Assembly: GCF_015767675.1 (NCBI RefSeq)
Contig: NZ_CP065218.1
Span: forward strand, 620,001 to 684,000
Reading direction: 5' to 3'
Length of the DNA: 64,000 nucleotides
Source of the DNA: Vibrio navarrensis
GTDB lineage: Bacteria > Pseudomonadota > Gammaproteobacteria > Enterobacterales > Vibrionaceae
Shown here: piece after piece, positions 37,586 through 46,082 of the stretch
Numbering within the stretch: position 1 is the first letter of the stretch
How the letters are laid out: each line of letters starts with the position of its first letter
Translations under genes and position numbers: made by a program
Notes under the pieces: generated by a model
Told to the model about the DNA's origin: nothing
What the model saw: the letters and a program-made list of their open reading frames with translations, nothing else
The model's database searches: none

Positions 37586-38155
37586 ATGCAGATATTTGAC
37601 CTCAACGTCTCAGAATCCCTGATACATAAAGTGATATTGGCCGTGGTGATGTATCTCATCTATCGCCTGTTCAAGCACCTGATGGGCAAAACGATTGTCG
37701 CGCTCGCCAACACCAAACAGGCGCATGCTTCACGCACCGCATTCATTCTGCGCAGCGTCAATATCGCCTTGCTGTTCGTTTTTGCCTCGCTGTATCTTAT
37801 CGCCACCGGCGTCGGATATGGCGATGTGTCGCTGTTTCTCTCTTCAATTTTCGCCGTGCTTGGCGTGGCCTTGGTGGCGCAGTGGTCGATCCTCAGCAAC
37901 ATCACCGCCAGTTTTCTGATCTTTTTCGTTTTTCCTTATCGCGTTGGCGATTTGATTAAAGTGGTGGAAAAAGATGAAGATGTGCGGGGCAAAATCATTG
38001 ATATCACCATGTTCCATGTGTTGATCCAGCATGAATCGGGCACCGTCATCACCTACCCGAATAACCTGATTTTACAAAAAGGGGTGCTCAAATTGTCTGA
38101 GGCGCCTGCCAAAGCCAAAAGCAAATCCCGTCTCTATACTCGTATTGGTAAATAG
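37586..38155 (+). CDS. Small MscS-like channel protein
   Basis: A 189-residue membrane protein with helices near 14-34, 50-72 and 78-112, followed by a small beta domain (FPYRVGDLIKVVEKDEDVRGKIIDITMFHVLI) of the MscS type. It is shorter than classical MscS (about 280) because the C-terminal alpha/beta domain is missing. Likely an ion channel or relative; gating not shown. Not in an operon with the photolyase, which starts 106 bases later. Confidence 0.78.
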   Translation: MQIFDLNVSESLIHKVILAVVMYLIYRLFKHLMGKTIVALANTKQAHASRTAFILRSVNIALLFVFASLYLIATGVGYGDVSLFLSSIFAVLGVALVAQWSILSNITASFLIFFVFPYRVGDLIKVVEKDEDVRGKIIDITMFHVLIQHESGTVITYPNNLILQKGVLKLSEAPAKAKSKSRLYTRIGK

Positions 38156-38261
38156 TTTTCGCTCATCCAGCCATCGCGGGGAAAAATGCCCGCGTGGCAG
38201 CGAGTGATCTTCTGCCAATTAGAGCGCGTACAAGCAGGCTAAAAACCGAGACGCACGGCCG

Positions 38262-39812
38262 ATGAAATTTGACACGCTACGCCTGATTTTGGGTGATCAA
38301 CTCAATCGAGAACACTCCTGGTTTCAGCAGCCCAATGAAAACACTTTATACGTGATGGCTGAGCTTGCTCAGGAAACGGGCTACGTGAAGCATCACGTGC
38401 AAAAAATCTGCGCCTTTTTCGCGGCGATGCGCGCCTTCGCGCAAGAGCTGCGACAGGCTGGCCACCACGTCTGCTATTTCACTCTTGATGAATCGGCGGC
38501 TTACGCCGAACTGCCTGCGCTCTTACATGCTCTTTGTGATTCGCACTCCATTCGCCATTTTGAATATCAGCAGCCAGACGAGTACCGCCTGCATCAACAG
38601 CTCGCTGCATTAGCTTTGCCGGTAGAGAGCATTCACTGCGTCGATAGCGAACACTTTTTGCTGCCGTTTAGCGATATTTCAAGCCATTTTAAGCCCGGTC
38701 AACATCGACTGATGGAGCATTTCTATCGTCAGATGCGCAAGCAAAGCGACATTTTGCTCGATACGGAGGGAAAGCCCGAAGGCGGAAAATGGAATTACGA
38801 CAGCAAAAATCGCCGTAAACTAAGCGCCAAAGACATTGCTGAGCTGCCCAAACCGCTTGAGTTTCGCAACGACGTTCGGCCGATTTTATCGCTGCTCGAA
38901 AAACATCAGGTCGACCATTTTGGCCAAGCCGACGCGTGGCTGCTCTGGCCAATCAACCGCGCCCAGTCGCTCACCTTGCTGGCCCATTTTTGCCAAGTCT
39001 GTCTGCCAAGATTCGGCCATTTTCAGGATGCGATGACGGGCGAGCATGAGAGCCAGTGGAGCCTTTACCACAGTCGACTCTCCTTTGCCATCAACAGCAA
39101 AATACTCTCGCCCCGAGAGGTGATTGACGCGGCCATTCGCACTTATCATCAAGCTAAAGGGGCCATCGACATCGCGCAGATTGAAGGCTTTGTTCGCCAG
39201 ATCCTTGGCTGGCGCGAGTACGTGCGCGGGGTTTACTGGAGCAATATGCCGCACTACGCGACGCTCAATTACTGGCAAGCTTCACGCCCGCTACCGAGTT
39301 ATTTCTGGACAGGCAAAACCAAAATGCGCTGCCTGCAACACGCACTGACGCAATCGCTGCAATACGCCTACGCGCACCATATTCAACGCTTGATGGTGAT
39401 TGGCAATTTTGCGCTGCTTAGCCAATGCCATCCCGATGAAGTGGATGCGTGGTATCTCGGCGTCTACATCGACGCATTAGAGTGGGTAGAAATGCCCAAT
39501 ACCCGCGGCATGGCGCTGTTTGCCGATGGCGGGATTGTCGGTACTAAGCCCTACACTGCTAGCGGCGCATACATCGACAAGATGAGTGACTATTGCAAAA
39601 AGTGCCACTATCAGGTGAAACAGCGCAGCGGCCCCGGTTCTTGCCCATTCAACAGCCTCTATTGGCACTTCGTTCACCAACATGATGCACTGTTTAGCCA
39701 GCACCCTCGCCTTGGCATGGTGTATCGTAACTGGTTAACCAAGCCCGAACATGAACAGCAAGCAATACTGGAAACGGCTAAGCACTATTTGATCCATCTA
39801 GAGAGCTTGTAG
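38262..39812 (+). CDS. FeS-containing photolyase/cryptochrome, probable (6-4) photolyase
   Basis: A 516-residue protein of the PhrB/CryB class (FeS-BCP). The N-terminal part (1-130) is the antenna domain (LRLILGDQLN), the C-terminal part the FAD domain. Cluster cysteines are visible in LLSQCHP and in YCKKCHYQVKQRSGPGSCPF; four ligands match the family. Members from Agrobacterium and Vibrio repair (6-4) photoproducts in blue light using FAD and a dimethylribityllumazine antenna. Monocistronic; faces soxR with 10 bases between the stops. Confidence 0.88.
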   Translation: MKFDTLRLILGDQLNREHSWFQQPNENTLYVMAELAQETGYVKHHVQKICAFFAAMRAFAQELRQAGHHVCYFTLDESAAYAELPALLHALCDSHSIRHFEYQQPDEYRLHQQLAALALPVESIHCVDSEHFLLPFSDISSHFKPGQHRLMEHFYRQMRKQSDILLDTEGKPEGGKWNYDSKNRRKLSAKDIAELPKPLEFRNDVRPILSLLEKHQVDHFGQADAWLLWPINRAQSLTLLAHFCQVCLPRFGHFQDAMTGEHESQWSLYHSRLSFAINSKILSPREVIDAAIRTYHQAKGAIDIAQIEGFVRQILGWREYVRGVYWSNMPHYATLNYWQASRPLPSYFWTGKTKMRCLQHALTQSLQYAYAHHIQRLMVIGNFALLSQCHPDEVDAWYLGVYIDALEWVEMPNTRGMALFADGGIVGTKPYTASGAYIDKMSDYCKKCHYQVKQRSGPGSCPFNSLYWHFVHQHDALFSQHPRLGMVYRNWLTKPEHEQQAILETAKHYLIHLESL

Positions 39813-39822
39813 AGCACGCTTT

Positions 39823-40272
39823 TTACTGAAAATCTTCATCTTTCGGATTGGTCAGTAGGCTTTCTCCGCAATGCTGGGCTGCTTTTTCATCTTTCGGATT
39901 GCGTAAATTGCAGCTTTCCAACGATAGGCAGCCGCAGCCAATACACCCACCGAGTTCCTGTTGCAGAGCTTTCAACTGGGCGATGCGCAGTTCTAACTTG
40001 TCATGCCAACTGGTTGCCATCACTTCCCACTGCTGCTTGGTTGGCGCTTGGTGTTTGGGCAACTCAGCCAGCGCTTCAGCGATTTCTTCCAGCGATAAAC
40101 CCACCTGCTGCGCCGCTTTAATCACTGCGATGCGGCGTAAAACACTGCGATGATATCGGCGCTGATTGCCCGCATTGCGCCAACTGCTGATCAACCCTTT
40201 TTGCTCATAAAAATGCAATGCAGAGACTTTGACTCCGGCACGTTTTGCCACGTCGCCGACACTCATTTCCAT
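39823..40272 (-). CDS. soxR: Redox-sensing regulator SoxR
   Basis: A 149-residue MerR-family activator. HTH residues 1-40 (MSVGDVAKRAGVKVSALHFYEQKGLI), a dimerisation helix, and the [2Fe-2S] motif CIGCGCLSLESC (about 110-121) identify SoxR. Oxidation of the cluster by redox-active compounds activates it. It is transcribed divergently from an MFS gene, with a sox box between them. There is no soxS, as is usual outside the enterics, so SoxR acts directly on its targets. Confidence 0.93.
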   Translation of the reverse strand: MEMSVGDVAKRAGVKVSALHFYEQKGLISSWRNAGNQRRYHRSVLRRIAVIKAAQQVGLSLEEIAEALAELPKHQAPTKQQWEVMATSWHDKLELRIAQLKALQQELGGCIGCGCLSLESCNLRNPKDEKAAQHCGESLLTNPKDEDFQ

Positions 40273-40301
40273 CTTATTTCTCCTTTGGCGATAAAAAGTG
40301 C

Positions 40302-40332
40302 TTTACCTCAAGTTAAGTTGAGCTTCTAGAGT
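40302..40332 (+). promoter_or_regulatory. SoxR-regulated promoter of the MFS gene (sox box)
   Basis: The sox box CCTCAAGTTAAGTTGAGC at 40306-40323 matches the E. coli soxS operator (CCTCAAGTTAACTTGAGG) at 16 of 18 positions. It sits between a -35 element TTTACC (40302-40307) and a -10 element TAGAGT (40327-40332), spaced 19 bases. That long spacer is the hallmark of promoters activated by MerR-family proteins through DNA distortion. The MFS start is 34 bases downstream. Confidence 0.88.
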
Positions 40333-40366
40333 AACCGCAAGTTGGTTATCTAGATGGAGAAAAAAC

Positions 40367-41596
40367 ATGAACTTGAGAACTGGAACGCAAAACCGCACCT
40401 TGCCTTACTTATCCGGACGTTTTTTTGATGGGATCTCTTCCGGTCTTTTTATGATGGCACTGCCGTGGATCATGCTGCAAACGCCCGATATGGGCTCCTT
40501 TGTGGCGATGACGGCACTGGCCTGTACCGCCATCTCCTTTGTACTCACCCCGTTTTTTTCCACTCTGGTTGACCGCCACTCGCGCAAGCAGATCCTAGTG
40601 TTCAATCAGGTGCTTCAAGCCAGCACTGCCGCTTTGGTTGCGCTCGCGTACCTGTTCGATTTGGGCTCTCACCTGCTACTCGCCCTCGCGCAATTGATCT
40701 TCTGGGTTTCGAGCAACCTCGCGTGGAGCACCAACAACGCTTTTACCCAAGAAAACTACGACGCCCACGAATACGCGGCCATTTCAGGCCAACAAGAAGT
40801 GGTGATGCAGGGCACCACGTTAGGCGCAGGGGCGCTTGGTGTCGTGTTACTGGAATACTGGGGAGTGGTGGAATTTGCACTGTTTGCGGCCATCGCTTCG
40901 GCGCTTGCCACGCTCAGTTATTGCTTCACGCCTTACCGACGTCAATTACGTTTGCATCAACCAAGTCGGTTTTGGACACAAATGGCTGAGAGTAAAACCA
41001 TTTTCTCGGCCAGCCCACGCTTTTACGCCATCATTTTGCTCTCGTGCCTCTCGTATCCGGTGCTGACGTTTCTTAGCAAACTCGTACCGATTTGGTTTGC
41101 TGAACAACAGATCTCCGGTGACTGGTTTGCAGGATACAACATCGCTTTTGGCTTAGGCTCCCTTATTACGGGCTTGTTGGTCAGCCGCATTTTGGCTTTA
41201 ACCAGCCCGTTGTCCATCATCCAATATTCACTTGGCGCTGCCGCTTTAGCGCTGGTTGGGATGAGTTTTTCCGCTTCACCCGCATTCATTCTGCTCTTTA
41301 CAGCTGGTTTTGGTTTCTTCAATGCGTCAAACCGAATCGCTCGTATCAATTGGATGCACCACACCATCCCAATTGAGCAGCGCGGTCGGGTGGATGGGGG
41401 TATAGGCATGTTCTCCACCTTAGTGCAAAGTTTGAGTTACGTGTTGATTGCCATGCTCAACCACTATCAATCGACCCAAAGCGGCTTTGCCATTGCGGCC
41501 TTGGTACTAGCGGTGGCAACACTGGTGATTTGGCTGCTGCGCCGAAACGCTCACGCCATGTTGATAACCAACGCACCGGAACGCTCCGTCATTTAG
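40367..41596 (+). CDS. MFS transporter, predicted SoxR target
   Basis: A 409-residue protein with about 11-12 hydrophobic segments, MFS_1-like (LTPFFSTLVDRHSRKQ resembles the family loop 2-3 motif). It is divergent from soxR and driven by a sox-box promoter, so it likely exports a redox-cycling compound such as a phenazine- or quinone-like toxin, or relieves oxidative stress. That is inference from context. An AraC-type or other regulator is not present beside it. Confidence 0.85.
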   Translation: MNLRTGTQNRTLPYLSGRFFDGISSGLFMMALPWIMLQTPDMGSFVAMTALACTAISFVLTPFFSTLVDRHSRKQILVFNQVLQASTAALVALAYLFDLGSHLLLALAQLIFWVSSNLAWSTNNAFTQENYDAHEYAAISGQQEVVMQGTTLGAGALGVVLLEYWGVVEFALFAAIASALATLSYCFTPYRRQLRLHQPSRFWTQMAESKTIFSASPRFYAIILLSCLSYPVLTFLSKLVPIWFAEQQISGDWFAGYNIAFGLGSLITGLLVSRILALTSPLSIIQYSLGAAALALVGMSFSASPAFILLFTAGFGFFNASNRIARINWMHHTIPIEQRGRVDGGIGMFSTLVQSLSYVLIAMLNHYQSTQSGFAIAALVLAVATLVIWLLRRNAHAMLITNAPERSVI

Positions 41597-41908
41597 ACCG
41601 ATTCCATGGCGGTCAACCCAGTCGCGCAACAAGCCAGCAACTAAGCAGTATGTGCATTTCGGCGCAAGCGAAAGGTTGATCGGTGTGACAAGTTGAGCAA
41701 GTTGTCGTGCGCGTCTGGGTGGATGTCGCTCAGTATGAATTGAATCACATAAAATTTGAGGCGATGGGTACACACTCTTGCTGGTATTCATGTCGTGTCG
41801 AGACAGCCTATGTATGGAGATCTGCGCAAAATGACTTGGAAGACGGGCAGGCGGTAACCCCGCCCGCTCAGGATGTTACGTCTCTTCCATTCATTGCAAG
41901 GAGCTCTT
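41597..41908. other. Intergenic region, no gene seen
   Basis: 312 bases. Frames on both strands exist but none has a ribosome site or family resemblance. No hairpin with a T run follows the MFS gene. An AAGGAG ribosome site for the EF-G-like gene closes the region. Confidence 0.5.
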
Positions 41909-43921
41909 ATGCCTATCAACCAAATCCGCAACATCGCTTTCATCGGCCAAACGGGCAGCGGCAAAACCACGCTCATCGAAAAACTGCTGTTTACCTGTGA
42001 CGCTACCACGCACTTAGGCAGCGTCGAGAAAGGCGATACCGTCACCGACTTTGATGCTCAATCAATCCAATATCAGCACAGTATTGAAGCGACTCCGGTG
42101 GCACTGCGCTGGCAAAATCACCGTCTTAATATTATCGACACCCCCGGACAAGGCGAGCTGCTGGGGCGCACGCTCAGCGTCTTTCCGGCCGTCGAGGCTA
42201 CTGCGCTGGTGTTGGATCCGCACACACCGCTGACTCAAATCTCCGATCGGTTATTTGAGTTCGCGAGTGAGCGGAAAAAATGCCAGATGATCATCATCAA
42301 TAAAATCGACCACAACGACAAAGCGCTCAGCCGTCTGCTGCGTCAAATTGAAGAACATTTTGGTAGCCATTGCCTGCCTATCAACCTTCCCTCTGCCGAT
42401 GGCAGCCAAGTAGTCGACTGTTTTTTCACCCCGCAATATCAAACACCAACACTGATTTCAGATGTCGAGACAACTCATGAAACCTTAGTGGATCAAGTGG
42501 TGGAAGTGGATGAGGATTTGATGGCGCTTTATCTGGAACAAGGCTCTGAGCTCACAGCGCAACAGCTGCATGACCCGTTTGAAGAAGCGCTGCGTACTGG
42601 GCATGTCATCCCGATCTGTTTTGCCTGTGCCGAAACGGGCGCAGGCATTGAACTGCTGCTGCAAACCTTGTGCGAATTGATGCCGATGCCCAATGAGGGC
42701 AACCCGCCGTTGCTGGAGAAAAACGGCAAACGTATCCGCGTCAACTGCGAGACACTGGAGCACAGCGTGGCGCATGTGTACAAAATCAGCGTTGATCCCT
42801 ACATGGGTAAACTGGCCTATCTACGCGTGTTTCAAGGAGAGATCAACGCCGGCAGTCAACTCTATATCGGCGCGAGCAATAAAGCGTTTAAAGTCGGCCA
42901 TCTCTATCAGTTACAAGGCAAGCAGCGCAGTGAAATTTCACGTGCCCTCGCGGGCGATTTTTGCGTGCTCGCCAAAGTCGACGAACTTGAATTTGATTCA
43001 ATTGTGCACGACTCCCATGACGAAGATGGTATCTCTCTGAAAACGTTACAATTCCCACAGCCAATGTACAGCCTAAGCCTCAACCCCATAAAACGCGGCG
43101 ATGAACAAAAACTGGGCGACGTGTTAAAGCGCATCGTCAGCGAAGATCCGTCACTGCGACTGGAACACCGCGCCCGCAGCAATGAGACCATTTTAAGCGG
43201 CCAAGGTGAATTTCATCTCAAGATCGCGCTGGAAAAAATGGCCAGCGTCTACAAGCTGGAGGTGGAGACCGAGCAGCCGAGTGTGGAATATTTCGAAACC
43301 ATCACCCAAACCGCCGATGGCCAGTATCGGCATAAAAAGCAAAGCGGTGGCGCGGGGCAATTTGGCGAGGTGCATTTACGTGTCAGACCACTTGAGCGCG
43401 GCGAGGGCTTTAAGTTTGTCAACAAAGTCGTCGGCGGCGCCATCCCCACATCACTCATTCCTGCGGTTGAAAAAGGCATTCTGCAAGCGCTAGAAGAAGG
43501 GGCGATTTCCGGCAACCCAATTCGCGACATTGAAGTGACCGTTCACGATGGCAAATTCCATTCGGTGGATTCCAAAGAGATCGCTTTTGTAATTGCGGGG
43601 AAAAAAGCCTTCCTCAATGCGGTGGAAAACGCCGGGCCGATTGTGCTAGAGCCGATTGTGCAAATGGATCTGGTGATCCCCACGACCAGCGTCGGCGATG
43701 TCACTGGCGATTTGTCTGCCAATCGCGGTTTGATTGAGGGCACAGAGCCACAAACAAACCACTTCTCACTGATTCGCAGCAAGTCGCCGCTCAATGAGCT
43801 GCAAGATTACGCGCACAAACTCAGAGCAATGACAGGTGGTGAAGGCACATTCCAAATGACGCTCAGCCATTATGAGCCCGCGCCTCCTTCGGTACAGAGA
43901 AAAGTGTGTGAAAGCGCCTAA
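41909..43921 (+). CDS. Divergent elongation factor G-like GTPase
   Basis: A 670-residue translational GTPase of the EF-G-like class, with G1 GQTGSGKTT, G4 NKID and C-terminal EF-G domains III-V (VGGAIPTSLIPAVEKGILQALEEG). Two hallmarks are altered: the switch I RGITI is HSIEA, and the DTPGH motif is DTPGQ (the catalytic His is Gln). Domain order is otherwise complete. It is not the main EF-G, and ribosome function may differ, perhaps in stress or recycling. I use the ATG at 41909, preceded by AAGGAG five bases ahead. Confidence 0.87.
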   Translation: MPINQIRNIAFIGQTGSGKTTLIEKLLFTCDATTHLGSVEKGDTVTDFDAQSIQYQHSIEATPVALRWQNHRLNIIDTPGQGELLGRTLSVFPAVEATALVLDPHTPLTQISDRLFEFASERKKCQMIIINKIDHNDKALSRLLRQIEEHFGSHCLPINLPSADGSQVVDCFFTPQYQTPTLISDVETTHETLVDQVVEVDEDLMALYLEQGSELTAQQLHDPFEEALRTGHVIPICFACAETGAGIELLLQTLCELMPMPNEGNPPLLEKNGKRIRVNCETLEHSVAHVYKISVDPYMGKLAYLRVFQGEINAGSQLYIGASNKAFKVGHLYQLQGKQRSEISRALAGDFCVLAKVDELEFDSIVHDSHDEDGISLKTLQFPQPMYSLSLNPIKRGDEQKLGDVLKRIVSEDPSLRLEHRARSNETILSGQGEFHLKIALEKMASVYKLEVETEQPSVEYFETITQTADGQYRHKKQSGGAGQFGEVHLRVRPLERGEGFKFVNKVVGGAIPTSLIPAVEKGILQALEEGAISGNPIRDIEVTVHDGKFHSVDSKEIAFVIAGKKAFLNAVENAGPIVLEPIVQMDLVIPTTSVGDVTGDLSANRGLIEGTEPQTNHFSLIRSKSPLNELQDYAHKLRAMTGGEGTFQMTLSHYEPAPPSVQRKVCESA

Positions 43922-43940
43922 ACTCTCGCGGCCAAGCTAC

Positions 43941-43968
43941 AGGGAGCCTTGCGCTCCCTTATTTTTTC
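43941..43968 (+). terminator. Rho-independent terminator of the EF-G-like gene
   Basis: GGGAGC (43942-43947), loop CTTGC, GCTCCC (43953-43958), then TTATTTTTT. The T run overlaps the stop codon of the convergent nqrM gene. Confidence 0.85.
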
Positions 43969-44159
43969 TCTTGCGGTTCCGCGATCTGATACAGTTTGTG
44001 CTCGGAGCAGGTGGTTTCGCAATTGCACACTTTATCGACACCGACCTGGTTTAACCCGCCACAGCTGCCTTGGATCGCTTTGCGCTTAAACATTACGCCA
44101 ATCGCCATCAACGCGATGACAATGAGGAAAAAAGCAAATGCGTACAACAAAGTGGTCAT
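43959..44159 (-). CDS. nqrM: NqrM-like protein (Na+-NQR maturation)
   Basis: A 66-residue protein with one N-terminal membrane helix (4-24) and conserved cysteines: GSCGGLN, VCNCETTC. NqrM (DUF539) is required for assembly of the Na+-translocating NADH:quinone oxidoreductase, probably for iron insertion. Typically nqrM is near apbE and nqr genes; here it is the last gene of an operon with NifX-like and DUF134 genes. Ribosome site AAGGAG. Confidence 0.85.
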   Translation of the reverse strand: MTTLLYAFAFFLIVIALMAIGVMFKRKAIQGSCGGLNQVGVDKVCNCETTCSEHKLYQIAEPQEKK

Positions 44160-44162
44160 GAT

Positions 44163-44642
44163 TTACTCCTTAAACAGCCTGCGCAGCCCTTTGACTTGAA
44201 AACCCCTGATGGGCGACATCACCGCCGCGGTATCTGGTGTTGCGATCAAACGACGAGCGCGCTCTCGACGCGAGCCACAATAATGACTTTTCGACTCAGT
44301 GCGACACTCACGCCCTTGGCTCGCCTCAGTCAGCGGCATGGCTCCAGCGCTCAACACAGTAGCAAGAGAGTTGCGCCCAGCAACACGCTCGACTAACACA
44401 TTCCCAGCCAGCAATTTCGCCAGCGATTTCTGCCCGATGTTTTTTACCATCACCTTGTTGACCTTCGCAGCGAGCAATTGTGCAATCAAGCGTTTTTTTC
44501 CGTGACAACCTTCACTGCTTAGCGCCGGATTATCTAAATAGTTTAGAACATTGCCGCGATCATCAAGCAAAGCAAAGCGCTGCGCTTTGGTGAAATGGTT
44601 CGCGACATTTTGATCGTTAACGGGGACTGCGATGATCATCAT
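44163..44642 (-). CDS. Dinitrogenase iron-molybdenum cofactor (NifX/NifB-type) domain protein
   Basis: A 159-residue protein whose N-terminal half has the NifX-like fold (IIAVPVNDQNVANHFTKAQRFALLD). Proteins of this family bind metal-cluster intermediates. The C-terminal half is Arg/Cys-rich with a tail not typical of short members. No nif genes are nearby, so it is unrelated to nitrogen fixation here. I take the start at 44642, which overlaps the DUF134 stop (ATGA). The gap to nqrM is three bases. Confidence 0.78.
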   Translation of the reverse strand: MMIIAVPVNDQNVANHFTKAQRFALLDDRGNVLNYLDNPALSSEGCHGKKRLIAQLLAAKVNKVMVKNIGQKSLAKLLAGNVLVERVAGRNSLATVLSAGAMPLTEASQGRECRTESKSHYCGSRRERARRLIATPDTAAVMSPIRGFQVKGLRRLFKE

Positions 44643-44923
44643 TCTTCCTCCAGTGAGAATTTCAACATTTTGCCTTGCACCAAACAGAGCGCGACTTTGT
44701 GACGCGCACATTTGACGATGTTGCCAAATGTTTGCCGGGAAACCCCCATGCTCTGCGCAGCATCGATCTGATTCATTTGCAGAAGATCGGCCAAACGCAG
44801 CGCTTCCAGCTCATCGGCATCAAGCGTTTCTGCCTGTAAGTTCGATGCCGGAATGCCGTTAGGCTTAAAACAACTGGCGGGTGGTCGGCAGCCGATATGG
44901 CGCGGTTTTCTTGGTCTGGGCAT
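44639..44923 (-). CDS. DUF134-family HTH protein
   Basis: A 94-residue protein with the DUF134 N-terminus MPRPRKPRHIGCRPPAS and a helix-turn-helix (MNQIDAAQSMGVSRQTFGNIV). DUF134 genes often sit next to NifX-like genes, as here, and are likely DNA-binding regulators of that unit. I prefer the ATG at 44923, which gives the family start MPRPRKPRHI; longer in-frame starts to 45052 add a non-conserved tail. Confidence 0.83.
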   Translation of the reverse strand: MPRPRKPRHIGCRPPASCFKPNGIPASNLQAETLDADELEALRLADLLQMNQIDAAQSMGVSRQTFGNIVKCARHKVALCLVQGKMLKFSLEEE

Positions 44924-45019
44924 GGTGTTTCCAAAAAGCAAATCGATAACGAAAAGGTAAACCATGTTATTGGCATATGCCAATAACAAAAAGCTCAATG
45001 TAAGATTGCACGAAAAACA

Positions 45020-45040
45020 AAAGCCGCATGATGCGGCTTT
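45020..45040. terminator. Hairpin between small genes
   Basis: AAAGCCGC (45020-45027), loop ATGAT, GCGGCTTT (45033-45040). It lies downstream of the - strand 64-residue gene and could terminate it or reduce read-through; the T run is short. Confidence 0.55.
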
Positions 45041-45064
45041 ATAGGATGGCACTCAGGTGAACGT

Positions 45065-45259
45065 CTATTTGTCGAACGACAAGTTCATCTGGCGAATTTT
45101 TTCTTCAAATTCAGCGAGGCTTTCCGCTTTGTAGGTTGGCGCACCGTTAAAGTAACGTGGTTTTTCTGGGAGCATTGCCTCTTTTAACTCACGTTCCTGC
45201 TCGTGGTTGTCATGATAGACAGTGACACGATGTGGAATATCCTGCTTGAATGTAGCCAT
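45065..45259 (-). CDS. Small conserved-looking protein of unknown function
   Basis: A 64-residue soluble charged protein (Glu/Lys-rich, no cysteine). It has a strong ribosome site (AAGGAG, then seven bases, then ATG at 45259) and a downstream hairpin, so it is probably real. No domain is recognised. Confidence 0.7.
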   Translation of the reverse strand: MATFKQDIPHRVTVYHDNHEQERELKEAMLPEKPRYFNGAPTYKAESLAEFEEKIRQMNLSFDK

Positions 45260-45457
45260 TCTGTTCTCCTTGCTGACTGACCGTAAAAACCAGCCTTAAG
45301 CGTAGTAAAGCTGGCTAGGCTGTCAACGGCAACAAAAGGGTGGTTTTGCAGCCAATTTCGCTAATCTTCTAGCAAATCAATAGAAAGCAGTGACAAGAGG
45401 TAAAGTAAGCGGGATTCGATATGACAAAATTGTGATCCAGCACATCAATCGCACAGC

Positions 45458-45805
45458 TCAAACGGCCACGGTTAGCTTTGTCCAGCCAACAATCAGCACC
45501 ATAGCGCAAAGTAGCCAAATCAAGGTCGCGCCAAATAAAGTCGCCAGCAGCGAAAAACGGTAGCTGAGATAATAAACCGCCAGCAAATAAGCCGCGTACG
45601 GCAGCAGTGACCACAGACCAAATAAGGCGGCTTGACGTAAATCCTCCATGCTACGCTCACTACCAATAATGAAGTGAGCAATCAGCGCAAAGGTGGGAAA
45701 CAGCGGTACTAACCCCGCAATGTAAAAGCTCTTACTTTTGGACAGCAGCGCAATGAGAAGCACCGCTGCCGCCCCTAACAATGACTTAAAAAACAGGCTG
45801 AGCAC
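45458..45805 (-). CDS. glpM: GlpM-family inner-membrane protein
   Basis: A 115-residue membrane protein with four helices. The segment SFYIAGLVPLFPTFALIAHFIIGSE-like is close to GlpM of Pseudomonas, linked to glycerol metabolism and alginate there; role in vibrios unproved. I take the GTG at 45805 because the length then matches GlpM, with GAGAGG nine bases ahead. An in-frame ATG at 45889 would add 28 residues with no family match. Confidence 0.72.
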   Translation of the reverse strand: MLSLFFKSLLGAAAVLLIALLSKSKSFYIAGLVPLFPTFALIAHFIIGSERSMEDLRQAALFGLWSLLPYAAYLLAVYYLSYRFSLLATLFGATLIWLLCAMVLIVGWTKLTVAV

Positions 45806-46082
45806 TGGCCTTAACCTCTCGCTTAAAATGTGCGCAAATCGTAAAAGATCGCGCCCAAGAAGCCAGTTACAATCACGGGAAATTCTCACCCCATGAGAAT
45901 TCAGCTCAAATCGGTTTCAGACAAGCGCCCAGTCGCGACGCTGCGCTATCCGCAACGCGCGCCACAAAATGCCAAATGGGTGGCGAAAGCACATCTTCTT
46001 CATCGCTTATTCGCTGCCGTGGCGTATAATCGCAGCGTTTATCACAGGGCATATACAATCCTCCAACAAAGAAGTCACAACC

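Noticed and set aside
41707-42000. A + strand frame of 97 codons upstream of the EF-G-like gene
   Set aside because: It overlaps the start of the EF-G-like gene in another frame and has no ribosome site or domain.
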